Positions 50,441 through 60,974 of a stretch of DNA of 64,000 bases are shown one piece after another (position 1 is the stretch's first letter; the number at the start of each line of letters is the position of its first letter). The translations under genes and the position numbers were made by a program. Location of the stretch: NCBI GenBank assembly GCA_022747635.1, contig JAKTNV010000003.1, positions 10,914,911-10,978,910 of the forward strand, given 5' to 3'. Under the pieces are notes generated by a model. It made no database searches and was not told the origin of the DNA. It saw only the letters and a program-made list of their open reading frames with translations. This stretch comes from Hetaerina americana. Its lineage: Eukaryota; Arthropoda; Insecta; Odonata; Calopterygidae.

Positions 50441-51880
50441 AGTTATTTTCCTACTTTATTTGGTAAGGGAAAAATTTTCCCGAGTAGCTAAATTATAATG
50501 AGACACAAGAATTATCGATTTTACGCCATTTCCTAATTCATTACAGTTTCAAAAAGTTTATCTCAAAATTTTAATGAGAATCTCAACCAGACTAAATAGC
50601 GCAGGGCTAAGTAAATATCCGTTCACGAGTAAAAATGGAGATAAATATTCCTCGGATTATTCTTCGACTGCAAACCAATAAAACACGCATAACATACTGA
50701 AAGTCAACCCTCCTTTCTAAAAAGGGTATCTCCCGGAATTAGCCTCTCGCAATGTGGAGTTGGTTTGCGTTGTCTCTCTTCTAGTTTGCTCGACAACTCT
50801 AGTTCGTTGACGCATTTGTCCCGATGCTTGCAGAGCCCACAACGGCCGTGATGAGGGAATATCGGTGTGGCGATCCAAATTGATCAGAAGGTCGGAATCA
50901 TGCTCCAAGTTTGCTACATGCATTCAAAGAGATGAACTGTGTTTTGCCCATTCCTCACTTCGCTCCGCTCATGCGCAAAGATTTCTCACATCAATGGCCG
51001 ATTGAGTCGCAAATTACAGAATTTCCAGCAATATTCGTAGCCAGACCTACGAATTTCCCGTGATATAATTGACAAAGATCAATAGGTTTTCCTCATTTTC
51101 ATGGTTGTCCGGAAAAAATAATGCTGATTTCTCTATTCATTGCTTCAATAAAAGTTCTTATTAAAACACAAAATATACATATCCAAAATGAAAACTTCCT
51201 TTTCACAGCTAAGAGTTGTGGTTGTTAAGGCAACATTTGATGAGCATGGTGAATATCATTAAAAATTCAACCAGCTAAAAATAAATTTCATCAAGGTAAC
51301 AAGCTAAATAGTTATGACCAATACTAAACCTCTAATTAGTCATGATCTATGCTCTTAAATGAAGAAAATCAAACAGATAACACTGCGATATCCAAGACAT
51401 AATCCTCGGATAGGCGACAACAAGTTAAAACTATTTTTGCCAAAAGTATTGTTTGCAGAACCTCGTATATTATTCTTTATTCCAATACATTTCGAGTGAT
51501 AGTATTTTCCCTTTCTTGCTTTCCAGTTCTACAAGACCTGTCAAAGGAATAATGGTGGTATATCGTATACGAGTACAATGTAAAAGATTGCGGTTCATTT
51601 TTATTCTCTCCATATTAGTATGACACACAACTTTCGTAGTTGTTGAATTTAACAACTGTTTGGAATTAAGTTTTCCGCTCGAAATTTATAACGGTCGAAC
51701 GTGTTTTCAGGGAGTTTTTTGTGTTTTATATTTTCCCCCTTTCCTTTTACACACCCTTCCTCTCCCTTATCTCTTTTTCACCTGGCATTGCTCAACTTTT
51801 TGTTTGATCGTGGGGTATTTATGTAGATGAATGTTTGTGGTTCATTCCTTCTGATGATTAACTCTTTGTGGGTGACACAA
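50441..51880. other. AT-rich stretch without recognised genes
   Basis: A 68-codon ATG frame on the minus strand (50923-50717) has balanced composition but no domain and no codon bias. Nothing else was recognised. Confidence 0.4.
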
Positions 51881-51990
51881 TCAGATTCATCCCGCCGCGG
51901 GTAATTTTAGTTGTAGCTTTTGGGGAGGTGACCGACAGCTGAGGTCATTTGTGCCATTAGGGATGGCCAGGAAAGGATGATTTCATCCAC
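51881..51990 (-). repeat. SINE 3' module
   Basis: Read on the minus strand it contains catcctttcctggccatccc, ctaatggcacaaatgacctc and agctgtcggtcacctcccc. These match the 3' part of the SINE at 43680-43998. The head is not visible, so this is a truncated copy. Confidence 0.6.
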
Positions 51991-52044
51991 AAAATAAGCA
52001 ACCCTTACGTACGCTTCATAAAATCACGACATCAGCTAACTCTA

Positions 52045-52810
52045 ACCAAAAATTGAGGCAGAGTCCAACTCTGATGAGAGAGGGATTAAGAAGCATTTCG
52101 GGAAGAGGTGGGTGGAGGTACAATGGTGGGTCAGGAAAAGAGAGGGACTGGGGAAGTATTAAGATTGAGAGAGTCGAGGTAGGGGAAGGAAGATGTTGAA
52201 GGAAAGGAAAGACGGGAACGGTGGCCCTTTGGAGACAGCAGGCGAGGGAAGTAAGAAGAAGGGTACTTGCCCTTGTCCTTCCCACTACTTGAGGAAGGGT
52301 AGGGTGAGAGTCAAATGATGGAAAGGAAATGAGGGTGAATGAATGAGTGGGAGAGAGGAGGAGGAGGGGGAGAGGGGTGCGAGTATTCGCAATTGGGAGG
52401 GACCCCTTTGTCCACGGAGGAAAGGACTGAGCTTGCCAGAAACCTGGAACAAAGGGGGGACGAGAAATGGGGCCAGCGGGCGGTGACGGGTGGCGGAGAG
52501 GGGAAGAAGGAAGGGCTGGCTGTGAGGAAACCCTGTTGCAAATTTCAAAGAAATTTGAAGCGAAGAGGCGTTGTGTAACCCGAACCTCCTCGGTCTCCCA
52601 CTGAGTGTCCGAGGCATTTGGCGCACGCTCCGCCATCCTTGGACTCCCCGAGGTGGTGGACGTGTGACCTGGCTATTATCTCGACAGTAATTTTGAGATC
52701 CCGACCAGATAAAGAGGATAGAAATAAGGAGGATGGAAACTCAGCGTCTCGATATGTGTTGTCCCCTCCGATGACAAAAGATTTCAAGTGGTCTGAGAGG
52801 GTCTTTCAAA
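52045..52810. other. GC island, purine-rich on plus strand
   Basis: The 206-codon minus frame is Pro/Ser/Leu-rich, the mirror of the purine-rich strand, and overlaps plus frames. Not supported as coding. Confidence 0.5.
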
Positions 52811-53228
52811 GGTAGTCCGAGAAGTCCGAGGACGGTTTCTTTTCATGACACATCTCGGACGTGTCTATTTTTGAAGATTTTGAGTTAAACCAACGCAGTA
52901 ATTGCTGTTCGCTTTGGCCGTAACAAAGAATGATGCGTGGTAGAGAATGAAATATAGGCTGGAAAAGGACATATGCACCGTGTTGTGAATCGTCCTTTTC
53001 ATGAACCCGCGCTCAATTTGTTTCAGCTGTTCCAAAACGCTCGTCAACCTTCTGTTTTTAGGAGCTAAATGCACTTCGGAAAAACGTGCCGATTCGATGT
53101 AGTGTCCTCTGCTAAAGGGGATCAAGGTTATTTAACGATGGAACACGCATATTTACGAGATTCGTACTTTCTTAGCCAATCGATACTTAAATTAAGAACT
53201 GCGTTAAGAAATATTTTTAAAAACTAAA
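52811..53228. other. AT-rich stretch without recognised features
   Basis: Nothing recognised. Confidence 0.45.
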
Positions 53229-53400
53229 TTACATCTACATAATACACCCAAAGCCACCACGAGGGCGTGTGGCGGGGGAGGTTAGGTCAACACCCGTACA
53301 AAGGAACACAACCACATGCAAAATCAACACATACGTCCATAAATATGCCTACAGTGGCATATATATTCATGCAAAATTTTATTATCTCTTTCTAACAGTC
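53229..53400 (-). repeat. Dispersed repeat family R, copy e (inverted)
   Basis: On the minus strand it ends with gacctaacctcccccgccac, then acgccctcgtggtggctttg and ggtgtattatgtagatgtaa, the family terminal module. It faces away from copy f at 53580-53910, so together they form a tail-out inverted pair. Confidence 0.55.
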
Positions 53401-53579
53401 ACCACATTTTAATGGGTACACTAACTTACACTTTTGAAGTAAATTTATGGAAGTCTTACGCAATCAATAATTGTGTGGATAAAAATAGGTCAGTGGCAGG
53501 GATCACCCCAGTTATTATTATCCACTTTGGCTTCATCTGTTTTATCTTATTCTAATAAATGACAGCGAAAATTACTCCT

Positions 53580-53910
53580 ACCATAACACTTATTATGGTA
53601 AGCATATGCGCAAGGGAATATCCACGATAGCATGTACATAGATAATGTCTGCGTTGAAAGTGAGGACGTCATTTTGAATGGCTTTTCTTATTTGTTATCT
53701 TAGCGTTGTGGTTTTTCTAGTTACGTGTACCAACCGTATGATACTCGTAATGTGTAAAACGGTTATTTAATTGGTGGTGACCGATTGCTCTTCTTTTACG
53801 TGCCCCTTCTGGGGTAACGTGAGTATGTATAAGTAGAATAGCTGGTGACCTAACATCTCCCCTGTCACACACCCTTGCGACGGACTGCAGGGTTTATAGA
53901 TAGATAAAAA
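53580..53910 (+). repeat. Dispersed repeat family R, copy f
   Basis: Contains agtagaatagctggtgacct, aacatctcccctgtcacaca and cccttgcgacggactgcagg. The upstream block ggtgaccgattgctcttc matches the ggtcgccccc region of copy d. Non-coding. Confidence 0.55.
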
Positions 53911-54850
53911 TAGAAAAGAAGATTTATGTACACGACAAATATTAGACTTCTACTTTGTGCAGACGAGTAAAAACACGGGCGTGCAAATTTTCGCAACAAA
54001 GTATTTAAATGGAGGCCTTTTGAAGTATTATTAATTTAAGTACTTTTCATTGAATATAACGAGACCCTCTTCTCGTGTAGAGCCCTCATACTTAAAACGT
54101 GATGCAATATTATTATTACAATTAACATGAGATCGTTTTGCGTTACCACGGTTCAACATATTAAAGGAATCTCTCTATCAAGTTTTACACTGATGTTGTA
54201 AGGATTGAACAAACAAGGACGCAAATCAGAAAAAAAGTGCTCCGAAAATGTAATCTGCGATGAGAGTCGCCGATGGCTCTCACATATTTTTCCCAGGACA
54301 CTGCGTTTCTCTTCCAAAATGCAGCTACTAATGCAGCTCTCGCGCCTACCTTGGGGAAAAAATCTGCCCTCTTACGGCATCAACCAACGTGTACAGGCAC
54401 ATAGTGTCATGATTTGAAAAAAAAGTATGTTTAGCTTGAAATCCAAAAACACCAAAACTAAGAATATTTTCAGAAATATTAAAGAATTTCATTATTTTTA
54501 TTCTTTCGGTATTAAGTGTTACTCATATTTAGTTCACACGCTACCAACGTTTTTATATTTGAAAATGTACAATTATTGAGAAAAATATCCTCGGATATTT
54601 AGGACAGGAATTTCCGATTAAAATGTGGGTTTTTACGTGAGCGCGGAATTTTGACAGGGAACGAAGAAGGAATTAGTGTAGATTGGAGATTAAATGCTAG
54701 TGGTGGCTCGAGAATTTTTTCAATAATCCATTATTTCACAAGGATAGTCAGAAACAGAAAATGTTTTTGAATGCCATAAGCTAACGCTCTAGTATGCGGT
54801 AGTTGGAGCCGGAAAAATTGGCTACACCATAAGTTATCACAAAGAGAGAG
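53911..54850. other. AT-rich stretch without recognised features
   Basis: Nothing recognised; a 70-codon frame at 54205 lacks a domain. Confidence 0.45.
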
Positions 54851-54880
54851 AGAACTCATGCACAAACAATTCCTTCAAAC

Positions 54881-55183
54881 ATGAGCACTTTGACAAATAT
54901 TTTACTGAAAAGTATCCCGCGTACATGGATTCAGTCCTCACGTACTCCACGGTTTACGACACCGTCTTTGACCATAAATTTCACCGAACCAAACCAGTCA
55001 TTCTGTAAATTTATTCTCCCTCGATATCGCACCGAAGAATGGTATTGCTTGGAGAAATATCGCGTTGGATTTGTTCGGGCTCCACACGGATATTTCTGGA
55101 AATTCCACAGCACTACGCACACCGTGTACCAAGTCCGCTTACATTTCCCGCGTTCCCCACGGCCCCCTTTCACAATACTTTAA
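54881..55183 (+). CDS. Hypothetical ORF of 100 residues, doubtful
   Basis: This frame begins with ATG at 54881, runs 100 codons and is not low-complexity (Arg/Thr/Phe/Tyr-rich). It lies just before a GC-rich island. An upstream ATG at 54858 opens a short frame that ends at an overlapping ATGA. A minus-strand frame is also open across the region. I recognise no domain, and neither strand shows obvious codon bias. It could be a single exon or chance. Confidence 0.15.
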   Translation: MSTLTNILLKSIPRTWIQSSRTPRFTTPSLTINFTEPNQSFCKFILPRYRTEEWYCLEKYRVGFVRAPHGYFWKFHSTTHTVYQVRLHFPRSPRPPFTIL

Positions 55184-55905
55184 TTCCGATAACTACTATT
55201 CCCCAGCAGATATCCCTTTATAGGGATATGCAATCCATTCCCCAATCGCACCTTACTTATTCCACAATATCTCTCCCTCCCTCCGTCCACCCCACCTGTC
55301 CTCTTTTTCTCCGGGAAACCTCGGCTCTGCTCCCGCCGGTCTTCCCACGCGCCGCTCCCTCCCTCGCCCCACCCGCACGCTGCTCCTTCTCGTCAACTCC
55401 TCCCCACCACATACTCCCCATCTCTCCCCCTCTGTCTCCCCTCCCCTCCCCCAGCACTCGGCAGCTAAATTGCCCTATCGGATTATCAGGGATGTTAGTG
55501 GCGCTCCGAGAGTCGTTACGGACCGGAGTCGAAACAACAAGCACTTGTGGGACTGGGAGGGGAAAAAAGAACTGACGTGTTGAAAATCGAAAAAAAGCAA
55601 AGTTCACCCCAAGATTCTTCACCAAAAACGCTTCACGCTTTCGACACCCTGCTCGCAGCGCGACGCACGTACAATGCGACCGTAAAATCAACAGAGATGA
55701 CACGTCAAAGCTTTCGGGAGCGGGAAATTCGGTACTTTTTTTGTCCCGAGTCACGATCCATGTTAAATTTGCGGAGAGTCGCAGAATTCATCCAGTCCAC
55801 CCCCTTCCCCTTCCCTCTCTTTCCCAAACTGCGCAAAAAAACTGGGCGTCGATTCTGCGGTGCTTTAGGAGCGTAGAATGAGCATGAAGTCGCGATGAGT
55901 ATGGG
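55150..55905. other. GC/CpG island, pyrimidine-rich then mixed
   Basis: C/T-rich plus strand at 55250-55470, then CpG-rich mixed DNA. Overlapping frames lack domains. A 20-bp hairpin lies at 55210-55229. Confidence 0.5.
55210..55229. repeat. Short hairpin
   Basis: ATATCCCT and AGGGATAT form an 8-bp perfect stem around TTAT. Confidence 0.7.
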
Positions 55906-56640
55906 CACAGAATAGGCATGGGTGGAATAAACGGGTCGAAATTCTCGAGCGAATTAATGTTGTCGGCAAAAATTCGACCAGTGCATTATTTGGCGAGTGG
56001 AACAATATTTTGCATATGCGTGTGGAATCGAGTGGATGCCAACGTCTCGGGAAATAATTTGCTCAGCCACTGCATGAATTTAAAAAATAATTCCAGAAAA
56101 AAATCATGAACCCAGGCAGGTTTAATTGAATGCTGGTTTAGATAAATAAAGCATTTACACTTATCATTGTGATTTCATTTCTCTCGTACTTCATATAAAT
56201 GTATGTCATTTTCTTTCAGCGCGTGCATTAGGCACGTTTAAATGGTCGGGTACTCAAAAGAAATCAAATTTGCCACAAGTCTATGGGATCCATCCAAATA
56301 TGGGTGAGGTGGGATAAAAGCCATCGTTTGTCTTCGATGCAGTAGCAAATAAGGAAAACTCACGTAAAAATACTTTAATCATAATAAGCATTAAAAATTT
56401 CGACTTTGACCTCATTCGAACCTTTGCACCGAGAAAAATCTATTTCCCCCAACACTCGATGTACCCTTTCCCTTCTCTCAAGCACGTTTAAATCTGCCCA
56501 TGGGCTTGTCCCTCACCCCTCCTCCCCCCATTGCGTCTTCATCGCAAATATGTCCCATTCCTACTATTGCTGAGCGTCGAGTCTCGCTTGATCCCTTAAG
56601 GGCAATAAAACTGGGCCATCAATAGACGAAATGCTGGAAA
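55906..56640. other. AT-rich stretch without recognised features
   Basis: Nothing recognised. Confidence 0.45.
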
Positions 56641-57005
56641 AAAACAATAGATTATTCCCAGATTCCGCGGGTTCGTTCCCCTATCGTGTGCGGGTGTTCA
56701 TTATGACCCGTGGGAAATGAGAGTGGAGCGGTGAATATTGACCCTCCTCCTAATGTTCCCACCGTCCCCGCCTCACCTACCAGACGAATATTTCGTGAAG
56801 TGTGCAGTTCAATCACGCGGACATGCAAGGAGCCACTTCGGGCAATTAGTTTCCGTGGCTGCTCGACTCCATCGATGCATCGGTTCGTGCTCTGCCGTGC
56901 AATAAACGACAGATTTTTAAGAATGTCAGCCGTTAATAACGCAATAAACGCAATGCATCCGAGTACAAGGCTTGGAGAGTGTAAACACCTTGTTTGAAGG
57001 CACAC
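56641..57005. other. Open region on both strands, unknown
   Basis: A minus frame of 117 codons (57005-56652, GTG first codon) and a plus frame of 95 codons are both open with balanced composition. No family was recognised and no ATG supports the minus frame. It may be ancient coding or chance. Confidence 0.2.
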
Positions 57006-57364
57006 TTCATATAGCCAAGTAAATTATTATCATTCACTTGTGTCAATATTGGACAAGTTTCTAATAGTGATTTGAAGAGTTAAAGTTTATTGTGTACACA
57101 ATAAGACCATTGCTTTCAGTTAATCATTTTTTCCCAAAATATATCTTTCATTAAGTTTGGACTTTGAGGAGGCATAAAAATGAAAAATGATTATTATTAC
57201 GCACAAACACATTTAAACATATTGTTTCTACACATTGTCAATTTTAATCAACGAATAACGAGCATTAAAATTTTCACTCGATTTTTTTATTCCGTGTGCG
57301 TAGTTTACAATATTTAGAAAATATTAGGGTATTTAAATCGGGTGCAAAAATGACAAGCATGAAA
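57006..57364. other. AT-rich stretch without recognised features
   Basis: Nothing recognised before the mariner end. Confidence 0.5.
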
Positions 57365-57527
57365 TACGAGGGTCATCCGGAAAGTAGTACCCGTTCGTGC
57401 CGCATGAAGTGCTGACGACGCGAGTAGCCGCTGGACGAGGTCAGATAGCTTCAGTGGCTTGTCTGCCTTCTCTGAGCCAAGTTGCGTGACGCTAGCATTG
57501 CCTGTGTTGTTTCTGTGATTGTTTACA

Positions 57528-57926
57528 ATGTTTAAAAAAATTGAGAACGCCGCCAGTTGTGAAGTGAGGGCAGTGATTAAATTCCTCAATGCAAGAAACG
57601 TTCGCCCATGTGATATTCATCGCCAATTAAAGGAGGTGTATGGAGACAATGTAATGGACGAGTCGTCTGTTCGGCGGTGGTGTCGCAACTTCAACATGGG
57701 GAGGGGGAACACACACGACGATGAGCGTTCGGAGAGACCGTCTGTCATTACAGACCAACTGGTGAGCTCAGTTGACGAATTCGTGAGGAACGATCGGCGC
57801 GTCACAATTGATGACATCTGTGAGCATTTTCCCAATGTTTCTCGAACAATTGTTCATGAAATTGTGAAACACCATCTGCATTATGCAAAAATTTGTGCAA
57901 GATGGGTCCCTCGCGTATCTCAATGA
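57528..57926 (+). CDS. Truncated mariner transposase, DNA-binding part
   Basis: The ATG at 57528 is the natural start (an upstream TTG lies in the same frame). The frame encodes 132 residues ending in a stop at 57924-57926. Residues about 9-50 form the HTH_48-type first helix-turn-helix (VIKFLNARNVRPCDIHRQL; SVRRWCRNFNMGRGNTHDDE). A GRP-type linker is represented by SERPSVITDQL. A second helix-turn-helix follows (RRVTIDDICEHFPNVSRTIV), and the frame ends at KICARWVP. All three catalytic Asp positions are absent, so it cannot cut DNA. It could still bind the terminal repeats and act as a competitor of the full-length enzyme; that is inference. Confidence 0.8.
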   Translation: MFKKIENAASCEVRAVIKFLNARNVRPCDIHRQLKEVYGDNVMDESSVRRWCRNFNMGRGNTHDDERSERPSVITDQLVSSVDEFVRNDRRVTIDDICEHFPNVSRTIVHEIVKHHLHYAKICARWVPRVSQ

Positions 57927-58043
57927 GCTGGCGGCGAAGGACTATGCAGCAGGAATACAGAAACTTGTCACACGTTATGACAAATGCCTTAATTTGCTTG
58001 GAGATTATGTTGAGAAGTGGTTTAAAGTATCCTCTTTCAAATA
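57927..58043 (+). pseudogene. Mariner transposase C-terminal tail, out of frame
   Basis: From 57928 the +1 frame reads LAAKDYAAGIQKLVTRYDKC and continues LNLLGDYVEKWFK to a TAA. This is the C-terminal tail of the same transposase family. It is joined to the N-terminal part by a deletion that also shifts the frame. The tail has no start of its own. Confidence 0.8.
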
Positions 58044-58121
58044 AAATTTTTTATGTTTGTTAATATTTACTTTTGTGTCTTTATTTCACGAACGGGTACT
58101 ACTTTCCGGATGACCCTCGTA

Positions 58122-58945
58122 CATGCCAATGAAAGCTAATATCTTCGACAACAAATTCATGCGAGGTAAAGGACAACACTGAATGTAATCTCATTATAAG
58201 GTTCGAAGTAAAGAAAGCAATGGGCCTGAGCAAGGTTGACTTTAATTAAAATGCATTATCTTGCATTAAAACAATATTAAAAACCATTATCACTTTTCCG
58301 TATGCCTACTTAAGGGAGAGAGACAAGTAAACCTTTGCAGAGAACTGGCAAAGTTTTACCGTTAAAGGGATCAAAATAAATGCTACGACCTAGCTAGGAA
58401 AAATCATTTCGTTCTAAATATCCTTGTACGTTTTATTTATGTATTTTACTGTAATGTTGCTTTCAACAGAAACAAGACTCACTTGCTTACATAACAAGTT
58501 TACACTAAAATATCTCCCAGTTTATATATCTTTTGAAATTACTTCCAATATTTCAATTATCTAACGTATTTATTGATAGCTAATAACCAAGCAACACTTA
58601 ATAACGATGTTGCGTGCCTGTTGTGAAATCAGCTCCTGCCACACACTCTAGATGTGTCTCTCACTCTACAATCTCAACGTAGATTTCACTATTCTTTATG
58701 CTCAAGAAAGGCATTAATCGTCAACGTTTTTTTGCCTCCTTGAATGAGTGAAACAAGTTTTATTAAAAATCCAAATAAAATAAAAAAATATTCACTAAAA
58801 AAAGGCCATTCAGGACTGAAAAATAGGAAGGGGAAATTCTATTAATTCACGTACATGCAACTGATTAAGCGAGGAACTAGGAAAATATTAAGAAATAGAC
58901 GAGGAACGCGAGTAATTAACATAATAAAGAACTAGCACTTCGCAT
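58122..58945. other. AT-rich stretch without recognised features
   Basis: Nothing recognised. Confidence 0.45.
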
Positions 58946-59515
58946 TGCCATAACTCGCCCATGCATCCGGCCTCCTCGACCACCCAAAATTCCGGCCCAG
59001 TGCCCTACAGAGCGGCGTTTGACGGATCTGGGGGTGGCGGTTAAGAGACCCTCGGGCCTCCAGCTAACTTGCGCCACCTTGCGCCCTTCAACCGCTGCAG
59101 CAGCCACTCAACGCGAGGGTGGCGGAGCAAAGGTGGGGGGGGGGGGCTGAGGGGACAAAGACGCGGACGGAGGCGACGACGGGAAACCGTTTATTCCGTC
59201 CCCCGCGAATCCCTCCCTCTCGCGCCTTCCCGGTCTTCTCCCTACACCCCCGCCCACGGGAATAAGAAGACAAACGACTCCGTCCTTGCTTCGCTCAAAC
59301 CGCGCCTACAATGCGCACCATGGCCACGCTCTCTCCCTCTCGTTTCTCGACCTCAGAGAGAGAGAGAGGGTATGGTGACAGCGGTGGTAGGGGACGAGAT
59401 GCGGAGGGAGAAGGCAGGGGGTCACAGAGCCAACCGCTCGGAACTACGCCGCCGTATCGCCCACCCCGGCCTACGCGCAAGCGCTCCTCAAAAATAATGT
59501 CGCGAGGCTGAAAAC
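58946..59515. other. GC/CpG island with a 12-G run
   Basis: CpG-dense, with a run of 12 G at 59135-59146. Overlapping frames on both strands are Arg/Ser/Pro-rich and lack domains. Confidence 0.5.
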
Positions 59516-60755
59516 GTCGAGAAATGGTGATCTAATCATTCTTAATGGAGCACGTCCTTACCGATGACGGAGGCGGAATAAAATTCACCCGCTTGAAAAT
59601 TGATTCGATTCGAAAGAGAATGCCAAAAACATTACTTTTTCCCCTTCCCTTAGGAAAATATTTACAATGTAACTGAACCATTGGAAACTGTTTTAGGACG
59701 TGAGATTAAGAGAGACACGCACTATGAGACCTCAATTGGTCGATTACGCCCACTTGTGGGGATTGGAACAGTCGACAACGGTTGTCCACGAAATAAATGA
59801 TCAAGCACCGAACAGTACACAGGGAAATAGCAAAACAAAGCAGCTTATTTTCAGGCTCTCTCTTTCGATGCCGATCATTTGACGAAAATTTTTTTCCCTA
59901 ACTCTTTCGAATCATAGCCTACCTAAAACTCAAAATCGTTCCATTATTTTCCAATTCCTGGCAAATCACCGTCTGGGTAAACGAAAACTGCTGACAATGA
60001 CAAGCCACTTGAACACTCCATCACTTCCCCTAAACCCCCTCTCTGGCACGAGATAACTTACTGGACTCCATTGTTGCTGGAACCCGCGCATTGCGAGAAT
60101 CTGGCATGTAGTAAAACACGGTAAGCGCTATTTATTTCGTGATGAAAAGGTTGCATGGGCAATCTTTCGTGGGAGAGAACACTTTAGACATTATTTTTCT
60201 AAATGTCACCATGTCTCAGGTTTTCAAAATTAAACAGCGATTGGGAGAATGAAGGGAAACATTATGACGACACTAAGTCACTGGTATTAAGCAGCTGTGG
60301 ACGTGAGAAGATAAGGGAGGTGCCGCGATGACGTGAAAAGAAAACAAAATGAATTTGAATTTAAACGTGGCAATATATATCCCATGCGCCAAGTGTTTGG
60401 AGAAGGGCGATGTTCAAGACATCGCCCCTTCATTTTTAGATAGATATGTCATTTGCTCTATCCTCGCTATCGTCATATAATTTCCATGTTCATTTTGGTG
60501 ACAATTTCCCGTCTGTGGCATTAAACATTTTTATAGTTACGCCAGCGAAAAAACGACGTTATAGCATAGCAGTTTCGATTAAAATAAGTCTCGTAATTGG
60601 ATGTAGAAACCATCCAGTCCGAGTCGCATACACTTATTCGATTCCTGATTATTCAATTTCATGAAAATAAAAAAAGGAAAATCTCAAAAAGGTACATTTT
60701 TAGCAACGCTTCCAAAATATTTTTATCAAAATGAAGTTTGCCTTGATGCCGACGG
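59516..60755. other. AT-rich stretch with one strong hairpin
   Basis: No gene was recognised. A hairpin lies at 60405-60427. Confidence 0.45.
60405..60427. repeat. Perfect 9-bp hairpin
   Basis: GGGCGATGT and ACATCGCCC are perfectly complementary around a 5-base loop (tcaag). It is followed by ttcattttta, so it resembles a rho-independent terminator in shape, but the animal context makes that function unlikely. Confidence 0.7.
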
Positions 60756-60759
60756 ATAT

Positions 60760-60910
60760 GCAAGTGTACACGTGGTCATGTGCGCGCAAATATATATTTA
60801 TGCTTAAGCGCATGATATTTATGATTGAATGGCTGCTCCCCTAACCCACCCCGCCAAAAGCCCTTGTGGCGGTTCTCGGTGTATTGTGCAGATGCAGATA
60901 AATAGTAACA
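60760..60910 (+). repeat. Dispersed repeat family R, copy g
   Basis: The terminal module appears as cccctaacccaccccgcc, then agcccttgtggcggttctcg and gtattgtgcagatgcagata. The upstream 80 bp carry the same tgt/gca-rich words as copy a. Confidence 0.5.
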
Positions 60911-60974
60911 AAATATTTCTCTTCGTAATTGATTTCTAAGCTAAGACTTGTCAAAACTTTTATGAAGAGCGTAA

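Larger units (their letters stand above)
57365..58121 (+). mobile_element. Young mariner-type transposon, internally deleted
   Basis: The ends are perfect inverted repeats: 35 bases at 57365-57399 (starting tacgagggtcatccggaaag) equal the reverse complement of 58087-58121. TA dinucleotides at both outer edges (57365-57366 and 58120-58121) fit the TA target duplication of the mariner/Tc1 superfamily. The element is about 755 bp, roughly 0.5 kb shorter than a complete mariner. The coding part keeps the two ends of the transposase but lacks the catalytic middle. Perfect repeats imply recent mobilisation, presumably by a transposase supplied elsewhere in the genome. Confidence 0.9.

Noticed and set aside
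52016..52636. 206-codon minus-strand frame
   Set aside because: Compositional frame in purine-rich DNA; no domain and no ATG-context or splice support.
57519..57527. Upstream TTG as transposase start
   Set aside because: An ATG at 57528 in the same frame matches the usual mariner N-terminus.
60405..60435. Bacterial rho-independent terminator
   Set aside because: Hairpin plus T-rich run is present, but the rest of the window is clearly eukaryotic.
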